In this document: positions 13,851-22,985 of the stretch, in pieces
How the letters are laid out: the number at the start of each line of letters is the position of its first letter
Numbering within the stretch: the first letter of the stretch is position 1
Origin: Buxus sempervirens
Taxonomy: Eukaryota > Streptophyta > Magnoliopsida > Buxales > Buxaceae
Reading direction: 5' to 3'
Assembly: GCA_947561395.2 (NCBI GenBank)
Contig: OX387184.1
Span: 7,440,001 to 7,504,000, forward strand
Length of the DNA stretch: 64,000 nucleotides
Translations under genes and position numbers: made by a program
The notes under the pieces: model-generated
Seen by the model: the letters and a program-made list of their open reading frames with translations, nothing else
Told to the model about the DNA's origin: nothing
Database searches by the model: none

Positions 13851-14184
13851 TCTTGAAAAGACTTTGGAATGAGACAATGCCAGGTGGGTTTTATGCCAGG
13901 TTATGAAGAGTGGAGTTCCTAATTTTTGTGCAGTTGCTTTAGCACTAGGTGATTTGGGGTATGATTGAAATGTTGGAACTTGCATATGAATTTTTTCCTG
14001 ATGTAACTGTTTCTGTTACATGAATCTAGAGCTCTATTTTTTTTTTTTTGATAATTTCATTTTGCATCATTCCAGTTTTCCTTTTTTTTTTCTTCGCAAA
14101 ATGACGACCATGGCAACCATTTCTCTCTCTTCACACCTGCATAAAACCCACCTGGCATTGTCTCATTCCAAAGTCTTTTCAAGA
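13851..14184. repeat. About 50-bp inverted repeat flanking an inverted NAPRT exon
   Basis: The sequence at 13851-13900 (starting tcttgaaaagactttgg) returns as its reverse complement at about 14136-14184 with one base missing. The plus-strand arm ends in an AG acceptor and runs directly into an exon at 13900-13958 that reads VMKSGVPNFCAVALALGDLG and ends at a GT donor. That exon belongs to NAPRT and fits in phase before the minus-strand exon at 12821, but it lies in the opposite orientation. The minus-strand arm, in the expected orientation, runs into unrelated sequence after about 15 bases. Confidence 0.85.
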
Positions 14185-14945
14185 AGTTAGTATGGCAACC
14201 ATCTTTGCTTATTAATATGAGATACCAAAAGCATATATTCCATGCCAATACTTTGGAGAAAAATGAGCTAGTATAAGGTAAAACCATTCTAACCATTTTA
14301 GTTAATGCATCCATTTTAAAATCTACTAATTAATTTCCAGAAAGCTGCATAGTATCATATAGCTTTTATGCATTCATCTTAGTTTAATATTTGACACATG
14401 TTTGGAAAGCCAGATTACTACCTGTTGTAGTGTGTGAATTTTCTTCTAATATCATTCAACATGATTTTGCAATGCAGTGGTGAATATTTTTGTGTGGCAT
14501 CATAATATAAACAACACATCCTGCATTATTCTTATAGCAAAGGCTATATCAGAAGGATATCAATATTCCAAAATCCATGTGTTACTTACCAAAAAATAGA
14601 AATTGCAACTGTGAACCATAATTATTTTTTGGAAATTTCACGATATTTATAAATTTTCAGTAATGACAAATAAAAGAACCATAACCTGGTGTAGCCCCAT
14701 TGAAGCAGTGTCCTGGGAGGGATGGACTAGAAAGAAACCTAATCTTTAGCGTTTTTACACCAATTAGCTACTAAGACTTGAACCCATGTTCTCACACCAG
14801 CAGCTGAGGCTTTTAAAATCACACCACGTGATGGAGCCCTGTTTTTGTTTTTAATGATACAAATAATGAAGATCTTTACAAAGCTTCCTCAAGTTTTGTT
14901 TTTGTTTACATATTTGAATTTCATAGTTTATTCTTTGAAGGAATA

Positions 14946-15126
14946 AAATATGAAATTTGGCTATTGCGGCCTTGACGCAACGGTAACGTTGCTCCATTGT
15001 GGCCTAAAGGTCGCAGGTTCGAGTCAAAGGAAACAGCCTCCCCGCTTGCTGGGGTAAGGCTGTGTACATCAGATCCTCCCCAAACCCCGCACAGTGGTGG
15101 GAGCCTCGTGCACTAGTGTAGCCCTT
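14946..15126 (+). mobile_element. Au-type SINE with target-site duplication
   Basis: A tRNA-derived head has an A-box-like stretch (cttgacgcaacgg, near 14970) and a B box (ggttcgagtc, near 15016). The body has features I associate with plant Au SINEs: ggggtaaggctgtgtacatc, then agatcctccccaaaccccgc, gggagcctcgtgcac and a T-rich end. The 19 bases at 14927-14945 (tttattctttgaaggaata) return exactly at 15127-15145 as the target-site duplication; similarity continues past these with small gaps, so the true 5' end may be a few bases to the right of 14946. It lies in the gap where NAPRT exons are missing. Confidence 0.85.
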
Positions 15127-17089
15127 TTTATTCTTTGAAGGAATAGTTAAAATACAAACACAAAAACACATTAACGAATTAGTTTACCTCACATGTAGAA
15201 GGCATGATTGCCTGGAGAAAATATATCTCCCCCTCTGTAAATTTGAAGTTAGCAATGAATCTTAAGCATTCTTTAAGACCAGCAAAGACTGTATATCCAC
15301 CACCAAATGGGTTCTTCTGGAAAAATAAATCAAACCTGAAACTTATATAAGATTATGAAAAAGGACGACTGTAAAAAGAAGCAACATAAAAATATGGAAA
15401 TAAAAGCCATTAATTCAAAGAGCAAATAAATAAAGACCAGTGGTACATGATTAATGGATTACTGTGGAAGGATAAATAAAAGTCAAGCATTTGTAGAACA
15501 ACAAAGTATTTGATAGGCATACAGAAAGAAGTTTTAAGTACTTCAGAAGACTGTCACTTGCAAAAAAGAGTTCTTCTTTATCAACTCACCCTTCATTTTG
15601 ATGATCAAGGACCAAGACAAGATTGGTAGTTTCAGAATAGCAACCTAAACACTAACCAGTGTATTCAAACTTGAGAATAAACACAATTTCCTGCAGACAG
15701 AGAAAAGAATATACCTTGTTGTCCAGTTGACCTCCTCTAGCTGACATGGATACACATTCTAAGGAATTAAGCCTAATCAAGCATCAAAGTCCTGTTAAAT
15801 CCCTCCAATTCCATGTAATAATGTAGTTTACAATGTAGATAATTAATCCAAACATTAAAACAGTTGGAAGACGACGCCAGTAACCCTTTTTTCTCTTGCC
15901 TCAATGTTGTGAAAATTTTGCACCATACTAAAATCCTAGATTTCTCTGATCAACCTGACCTTGTATAATTTCAATTTTTCAAAAAAATTGTAAAATTTCA
16001 CACTTTAAAAGGAAGCAAAGTTCCCATTTCGCAAAATTACACTTGACTATCTTATTCTGAAGGCATGATATTTCCTTCAAAATCAACATTTTAAACCTTG
16101 CACATTGCTTCAATTGTTTTTAAATTGGACATAAAACAAAAAGTAACAACCAATAGAGTTTAATAAAATTATTCATTTTTCAGACTGTAGTGAAGTTTCT
16201 TATATTATATGTATAACAAAATTCATGACATTAATTAATCAAAAAAGGTATTGAGGCAGCTAGTGGCCAGAAATCCCATAATAGAATTATAACTATTAAA
16301 GTAGTTTTAGTTACGGAGGCTACTTTATGAGAAAAGATAGAATATTCTCTCGTATGAACCATAAAAACCAATTATTTCCAGCTCCCATTGCATCATCAAT
16401 GCTCTTCTGTGAGATCGTGAACCAAAATCTCATTCTGCAATACACAGTTCTCTCAATATTCATTACAACAACAACCAAAAGAATAAAACAAAACGCCATA
16501 TCTCAACATCAATGCTCCTTTATGAGGAAGTGAATTGGAGCCCTACACTTCCCGATCATTCGAAATCCCAATCGAGCATTATCTATACAAGTACCCAGTA
16601 GGTAATTGTCCATCCATTTTGAAACTATTTCTGTGGCTCAAAAAGGAGATTTGAATTCCATGAACTACGCGCCTACGCCTACAAGTTCATACCTAGGTCA
16701 TCTTTAATTGTCATAAAGTAATAAATTATTCAATAAACAGTTACTTGTTGCGTGCAAATTCGGAACAGCATAACATATGACACCAAGTATCGCCATCAAA
16801 TAGAATGCAGCCGAAACAACTGTTCTACAACACAATTGGATTGCGTGATACATGAAACACCACAAAAGCTTCATGAACAAAAATTAAATAAACCCTGCGA
16901 AAGAAAAAGCGGGAAAATCTGAAAATCGACTCACACAGCTCTTTCCCGATGCTTCCCGCCCTTCCAGAAAGCATAAGCCATGGTGAACTGGTATAGATCT
17001 GAAAAAATTGACGTAACCATTGGATTCGTCGGCCTATCAAGATGACGACGCGACCATTCATCCTTCCTCCCGTTCGCTTTCGCATCCAT

Positions 17090-18043
17090 AGCACCTACAA
17101 AATTCTAGGGTTTTGTTATAACGTCCTCCATCTTATCTTATTCTTCGTTTTTTTTTTTCCTTTTTTTTTTTCTGTGAAAATCATCTTCTTCTTGTTCTTC
17201 GAAAATATGATTAGCCACAAAGAAAAGAAAATCACGTTTTATTAATTTTAGCGTTCAAGCATTCCACGATCATATAATCATTTCAAAAACAGTATCCACG
17301 GATTGAAAGCCACACAAACCGCAAGTTAAAAGGGCGAATGGCAAAAGGTACCTTCAAATCGAAGACCAGGATGTACAGATTACAGAAGACTGGGGTGAGC
17401 AGAGCTGATCGTTCTGAGCTTTAGACACCGTGACAGGTTAACAATATTGTTTGCTTTGATTTTTTTATACGTGGCAAATAAGAGCGGTACTCCTCGATTT
17501 CAAACTCCACTGACCTGGGCGGAGTCCCGATACCGCATGGCAAATAGAAGGATAAATTTTCAGGTACAACCTCAATCATCAAAACAAATGTCCTCGTATC
17601 ACATCTGCCGTTGATTTAATCTTGCCTAACGACGAACGTGTAGAACTAGAATGCTCCACTTTTTTGACAAACCGATTTATATTATTTATTTGAAAATCAA
17701 TGAAAGATTACAATCTAAGCTTTCAAGTTGAAATGGGTAATAAAGGGAAAAGCTGCAATAAAAAAGAAAAAAAATATAATTTCTTCTACCATGCAATAAT
17801 GAATGTCCAACGCATGTTGAAGGAGACTAGGGACAATATTTACCTCCATGTTGCATTTCAGCATTTGGGTGAGACATGGAATAAAAAAACATGAATATGT
17901 TAATATCAAAGATACCGTTCAGACGAAAATCGTGTTTTCTATTCCTAGAATTCGTGCATGAAGCACTAGTACTGACTTATGAGGTAAAAGGAGGGTCTCT
18001 TTTTATTTGGGCGGATGATCACCTGGTTAAGTAGCGCTTGGAT
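17090..18043. other. Upstream flank of the NAPRT relic
   Basis: 17090-17450 would be the former promoter and 5' UTR of the NAPRT copy, with a T-rich stretch at about 17145-17200. No open frame here resembles a known protein, and I see nothing else to annotate before the transposon at 18044. Confidence 0.4.
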
Positions 18044-18486
18044 TATGGGTGCAACTCGGGTCAGTTCAATTTGGGTTGAGGTCAACCTAAGAACAAACGA
18101 AAAATATTTATAGTTAACTCAAACCAAACCGAATTGAAAATCAAACCGAAAATAAAACTAAATTGAATTTCATGAGATCAATTCGATTCGATTTGCTTCG
18201 GGTTAAACCAATACATGCCTGTGCTTAAACAAGGGTATTGTTCGTAATATCCACAAAGTTTAAAGGTAAACTTACAAAGTTTAATATATATTGTATTATA
18301 TATAAATGATATATTAGGTCGGTTTCAGTTTAACCGAGCATCCAACTCAAAATCAAAACAACTTAATTTGGTTTTAGCGATTTTAAGACCAAAACCGAAT
18401 CGAACAAAAAAAAAAAAATCAAACTGAACCGAAGTCGGTTTGGATAAGTTCGGGTTCGATTTTAACCCGACCGAGTTGTACCCCTA
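18044..18486. mobile_element. Non-autonomous hAT-like element, 443 bp
   Basis: The left end (tatgggtgcaactcgggt) and the reverse complement of the right end (taggggtacaactcggtc) match as imperfect terminal inverted repeats. The 8 bases outside are gcttggat (18036-18043) and gtttagat (18487-18494), 6 of 8 identical, fitting a decayed hAT target-site duplication. Inside are many copies of ccgaa and ggttcgg type motifs in both orientations near the ends, like the subterminal repeats of hAT elements. There is no coding capacity. Confidence 0.65.
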
Positions 18487-18930
18487 GTTTAGATTGGTGG
18501 TACTTATTTGTAAGTAATAATAAAACAAGTTATTTTATTTAAATACTCTCTATAGTTGTAAAAAATTCCTTATTAAAAAGAATGGTGTTTGGTAAACACT
18601 AATTGGAAATGATTGTTAAGAGATGAGAAATTTGAGAACTAGAAATTCTATTTTAACCCTTGAACTTTTTAAAACATAAAAATCAACATGTTTTTCTACC
18701 AAATTCGCGAATTGTGTCGGGTTAATCAAAGGCTGCTATTTGGGCAGCCAAAAATTCCCAAAATGACAGAAACTAATCCCATAATTGGAATGCAATTTAG
18801 AGGAATCTACTAGTTATTGCGGAACTTTTTTTATTTTTGCAAAGAGAAATCAACTCAGTTGATTGTAGCAAGTTTCAACCCTTACTTTGGATTCTCTCTC
18901 AATCAAACTCCTCTCTCGGTCTCAGCCTCC

Positions 18931-19233
18931 CTAGCTAGGATTCCAAATCTCTAGCCTTTGACTTCTCTGGTTTTCTCCTATCCAAAAGCACTCAAAAGAC
19001 AGCCCTGAGAGGTACGGTTTTTTTCTACCTTTCCTTATGTTTTCTCTCTTAATTGCTCTATCTTTTTCTATCATTAATCCAAGATATCTGATTTTATTAT
19101 TATTATTATTTTTGCTTAAAAATATATCCTTTCTAATAGTTTCATTGTTATTTTTATTAAAAGTGCATTTCATATACTTAGTCTTTACACAATTTATTTT
19201 AAAACCCTTTGGTTGCAAGGTATCTATCCACAA
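18931..19233 (-). mobile_element. LINE reverse transcriptase fragment
   Basis: An open frame reads IDTLQPKGFKINCVKTKYMKC in pieces, followed by IRYLGLMIEKDRAI. These match the part of plant LINE ORF2 just after the reverse transcriptase catalytic motif (the pattern is WRDTLESKGF, KTEYMEC, FRYLGS.I..DG.I). The upstream catalytic part is not visible. The fragment stops close to the left end of the hAT element at 19262, whose target-site duplication lies within or at the edge of this relic. Non-functional. Confidence 0.65.
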
Positions 19234-19261
19234 TTCTAATATTTACTTCTTCTCTTATAAC

Positions 19262-20245
19262 TAGGGATGAGCAACGGGCCGTGCCGGCCCGAGCACGGCA
19301 CAGCCCGGCACGCCAACGGGCCGGCCCGGCACGGCCCGTGCACTGTAGCAGGCAGTACACGGGCCGTGCCGGGCCGGGGGTCCTGGCCTCGCGGCCCGTT
19401 TGGGCACGGCCCGCCAGGGCACGCGGCACGCGGGCTGCGGCACGTGGGCTCGCGTGCCGGCCCGGGCCCGCGCACGGCGCGGGCCGCGCGTGCCTAGGCG
19501 GGCTGGCCCGCGCGCCCAGACGGGCTGGCCTGCCTGTGGGCCCGCTGGGCACGCTCCAACAGCCCGACTAGCTTAAATAGCCAAAATTTGTCCATAAGAA
19601 GATTCGAACCTTGTCCAAGGGACTGAAAATCTGTCTCCTTAACCACTATGACAGATCAACTTCTTGCAACAATAGTATCATAATTAAAATATTTTACCTA
19701 AACATTAAGGATACCACATGATTGTTGAAATTCTTATATAATCATTTAAAGCTAAGAAAATAACTAAGTATAAATAAACCCAAAAAACTGTTACAAAATC
19801 TCCAATTAAATATATTTGTTAAGTCCATAGTTTTTAATTAGACTACTTTAAGTCTTTAATGGATGTAATTTATATTTTTTTGAGCAAAATCTATCCAAAT
19901 ATGTGTAAAACAATTTTGTGAATAATAAAAATATTTTTCAGAATTTTTTAATGATTTTTTTAGATTTTTTGGTGATTTTTTTGAATTTTTCTTTATTTTT
20001 TAAAAAAAAAATTAAATTGGCCCGCCGGCCCGGCGACGGCCCGCCGGCCCGGCGGGCTAGGCCCGGCACGGCACGCCTGCTGGGGCGTGCCGTGCCGGGC
20101 TGGGGTAATGGGGCAAACGGGCCTGGCATGCCGCGGCCCGCCAGGCCCGCGGCACGTCAGGCCCGCGGCACGGCCGGCCAGCGGCCCGCCCGAGCACGCC
20201 TCAGGCGTGCCGGGCCGTGCCGGGCCGGCCCGCCGCCCATACCTA
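19262..20245. mobile_element. GC-rich non-autonomous hAT element, 984 bp, exact 8-bp duplication
   Basis: The termini are tagggatgagcaacgggccg and, on the other strand, taggtatgggcggcgggccg. The target-site duplication cttataac is exact at 19254-19261 and 20246-20253. Both ends carry about 220-300 bp of dense gccggcccg, ggcacggcccg and related words in both orientations, strikingly GC-rich against the surrounding DNA. The middle (about 19570-20015) is AT-rich. The long open frames in the GC-rich ends, on both strands, are only Pro, Ala, Arg and Gly repeats and are not genes. No transposase is present, so movement would need one supplied elsewhere. Confidence 0.92.
19600..19665 (-). other. Degenerate tRNA-like segment inside the hAT element
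   Basis: On the minus strand an A-box-like stretch (catagtggttaaggagac) is followed after about 35 bases by a B box (ggttcgaatct). The order resembles a Ser- or Leu-type tRNA without its variable arm. It cannot form a complete acceptor stem by eye, so it is not called as a tRNA gene. It may be captured tRNA or an old SINE head. Confidence 0.4.
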
Positions 20246-20253
20246 CTTATAAC

Positions 20254-22185
20254 CCACTAAAACTACATCATTTAGAATTAATATTCATCAAGGTGATAGT
20301 TACTTTATTATTTATAAATATAATAAGTTATATTGTATATATATATATATATAAAACTTAAGTATTTATTAAACATTTGTTAATTGCAAGTATTTATTAT
20401 CTGTTTAGATGATAAAATAGTTCCAGTTTTCAGCCTATCAATACTATATATAAAGCTAGGCGTCCCCTAGGGAATCATGTCATAAATTATATTCGTTTTG
20501 CCCTCATTGACCTTATAAATTATTGTTAAACTACATTATTTTGAGGGCATGGCTGTCTTTTTTTCTCTCTAATACATTTTAAACTTTCTTTAAATCTGAA
20601 TAGTTACAAAATCGGTTGCCTAACTTCCTTCATTTTTTTCACTACACCCCACTAGTTATTATAACTCGAAGGTAATACGTTCAAATCTCATTGCAAGCAT
20701 ACCATGTAAGAAAATATTAACTCCAACTTGAAGACAAATTCAAGGATTGAGCATATAGCCACATGGACCATACACCCACGTTGAGCATCGGATCACCTCA
20801 CTAACAATGGGATGAAATCTTCCACATTGTATTACTGTACTGTTTTCTGCTTCCGGCATGAAATACTATCATATTAAGCATGAGATATTATCATGTTGAG
20901 CATTTCACTATTATTGTTTTTTTTTTCTTTTTTGAAAGTGTGTCCCACGCACTTAAAAGAAAATGCTCTATGTGACAACATGGCACGCCCAAAAGATGAA
21001 GCAATGCAATAAAAATATTGCAGAATATTTCAAAGCACGAGTAACGACAACACTTTTCCTTGATAAGATGCCTCATCTACGACTATAGTCACATGCCTAG
21101 TCATATGCCCAGCAGGTCTAGCTTGCCTTATTTAAGAAGCTAATAGTTCCGCTATTCACTGAAAAAATAAAAAGATAAAATAAGTAGCTAGCTTTAGCCC
21201 TTACAGTCTTGTTTTAGAAGGTTGAAAATTCAACAGTGGCACCGAATATTCGGGTCCACCTTGATGCACGCTACATCAGGTTGGCGTGGCACGTGCATCA
21301 AGGTGACGCCGGACGCTGTTACCCAAATTGCATTTTCTCACTTCTTCGCAACTAGAATCTTGAGAGAATTTACTCAAAAAAAAAAAAAAAAAAAGAAGAA
21401 ACTATAAACTTCTATTATATTTTTTGGGAGATGGGGTTGTTTGACGCTTTGACCTCTTGTGGTCGTGTGCTAACGCCTTTTTTTTAAGATTACTTTTACG
21501 GCGATGATTTTGTCCACCAAACCTTTTGTACAACCAAAGAAAAGTCCCTTTTTCATTAACCGAACGATCAAAAAAAAATTTTTTATATATTTTTTGCTTT
21601 GGTTATGCTAAACAATCTGTCTCGGAAAAATTGCCCTTTTATTTTATTATAATCAAAAAAGGTTGTAAAACATTAACGAAACTCGTTACGTATAAAAAAA
21701 AAGGTCTTATTGGAAGAAATGAGACGGATAACTTCAAAAATTGTTCAACATATTTAAAATGGCACACCTCGAAAATCGTGTCGTACTTTTTCTCCTCAGT
21801 CTTCGATCCTATTTTCCCCCTCTTATTATCAATCAAGTCAGCAAGACATGATGGCCATACTCAAAACCCGTTGCTTGCTTAGTTGTCTAACGTTCATTTG
21901 GTGCGAAGGAAGATTCAAAACTACGTTTCAAGTGCTTTCCCTTCGCCCCGTCTTTTTTTTGCCAAAAACTGTTGCCTTTCTTGAGCCAAACCATATTCAT
22001 GCAAACCGTGCGATGTACTCAGAGTCTCAGGCTAAGCGCGTACGAAAGCTAGTATATGCAGATATTCATTTGTACGTACTACGTAGAGGTGCAGTGACTA
22101 TGAAACAGGGAGGAAGAGAGGGAATTACTTGCCCGGAGCACGAGGCAGGTCATGTCCAGCAACCCCAGTCAAAAATGCTTAGCTG
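20254..22185. other. Intergenic region left of the U-box gene
   Basis: AT-rich up to about 21900, with a TA microsatellite at about 20334-20353 and a poly-A run at 21376-21393. A stretch starting tcaatactatatataaagc at about 20438 resembles a Helitron 5' end, but no matching 3' end was found. An imperfect palindrome lies at 21257-21305. No gene is supported. Confidence 0.4.
21257..21305. repeat. Short perfect inverted repeat
   Basis: caccttgatgcacg at 21257-21270 returns as its reverse complement at 21292-21305 with a 21-base spacer. The right arm includes CACGTG across its edge (gcacgtgc). It could be a foldback of a small element or a protein-binding palindrome. Confidence 0.6.
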
Positions 22186-22189
22186 GGAA

Positions 22190-22725
22190 CACGTGCAAGA
22201 GGGTTCCAGCACGTGCATAGGGTGGGGGAAACAAATAGCACTGCTTAGTCTGGCTCCGCAACCTTGCCGGGTTGACTGGGGACAGGAGGGCCGTCGGGAC
22301 ATGGCTCCGTGGGGGCGCACTGTCTATCCCAGCCCGCACGCGTGTGTGCTCACGGCTACACGACACTACTATCTATCGTTTCCTTCTCTCCAGATTCCCT
22401 CTGCGCCTTGAATCTCTCTCGCATCGCACCATCGGTGTTCTAATGGATATGATCCGGTTGTTTCTTATCCAAGAAACTCATGCGAATAAAGAGGGGATCG
22501 ATATCCGGCCCCACGCATCCCTTTTGTTCATCTTTGACCTTCCCACCGCCTGCAAATCAGACGCTCCAGATACGATAGATACTCTAGTAGTTATAATGAT
22601 GCTAACGGAGACCCGGAGACGTTTTAGTCTCCATAGTTGGGTCAAAAGGCACAGAGCACATCTTGACCAGAGTTTGAATTACTAGGGTTAAGCCCCCAGG
22701 GTGAGTGAGAAAAAGGACACACGTG
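22190..22725. promoter_or_regulatory. Three G-box (CACGTG) sites upstream of the U-box gene
   Basis: CACGTG occurs at 22190-22195 and 22210-22215, exactly 20 bp apart, each followed by CA (cacgtgca), and again at 22720-22725 within acacgtgt. They lie roughly 260-800 bp upstream of the start codon at 22986. G-boxes bind bHLH and bZIP factors. A weak TATA-like aatataag is near 22797-22804, and a GA-repeat run at about 22949-22973 lies in the probable 5' UTR. Confidence 0.5.
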
Positions 22726-22985
22726 TGGGTGGGGTAGTCAGACCAGAGCAGCGGTAGGGCTCATGGTATGTTTCGGATCCCAGCATGTAAGTAAGTAATA
22801 TAAGATGGAGAAAGCAAGCATAGAGAATTTGCAGAGCTGTTCAGAAGTAGAGCTGACGATTGGTGAAGACCTGTCTTGTAAAAAAAAGTAGTCCTTCTGT
22901 TTAGAATGTCTCAGTATTAGAGAGAGAGAAAGAACAACAAATCTTCTTTGAGAGAGAGAGAGAGAGAGAGAGCGGTCGAGCGAGA

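Larger units (their letters stand above)
9905..17089 (-). pseudogene. NAPRT: Nicotinate phosphoribosyltransferase (NAPRT) relic, rearranged and frameshifted
   Basis: The intact family enzyme converts nicotinate to nicotinate mononucleotide in NAD salvage. Exon-like blocks recognised on the minus strand: 17089-16935 (MDAKANGRKDEWSRRHLD start, then SDLYQFTMAYAFWK); 15335-15188 (KNPFGGGYTVFAGL); 12821-12647 (SDSGDLAYLS ... DLNEETLDALNKQ); 12064-11910 (DAFGIGTNIVTC); 11823-11725 (VDIMTGENEPPPE); about 11225-11112 (ILCRHPFNESKRAY); 10202-10090 (QMRSDHMRRLNPTPYK); 9978-9905 (VSVSAKLYDF ... LNEAPVGELH, stop). Lesions: the exons between FAGL... and SDSGD are missing except one at 13900-13958, which is on the plus strand. 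The 12064-11910 block seems to lack one G at its start and contains a rearranged insertion that leads to a stop. The 11225-11112 block has a 2-nt insertion after the AY codons and no AG acceptor. The last exon lacks 4 nt after KLYDFI. Splice phases otherwise agree, so this was a real gene copy. A functional paralog elsewhere is expected. Confidence 0.9.

Noticed and set aside
19199..19571. Long open frames on both strands in the GC-rich DNA at 19199-19571 and 19938-20361
   Set aside because: They encode only Pro/Ala/Arg/Gly repeats created by the subterminal words of the hAT element and have no domain.
21848..22411. 187-codon plus-strand open frame upstream of the U-box gene
   Set aside because: No domain, and it covers the likely promoter with G-boxes; a moderately GC-rich region gives long chance frames.
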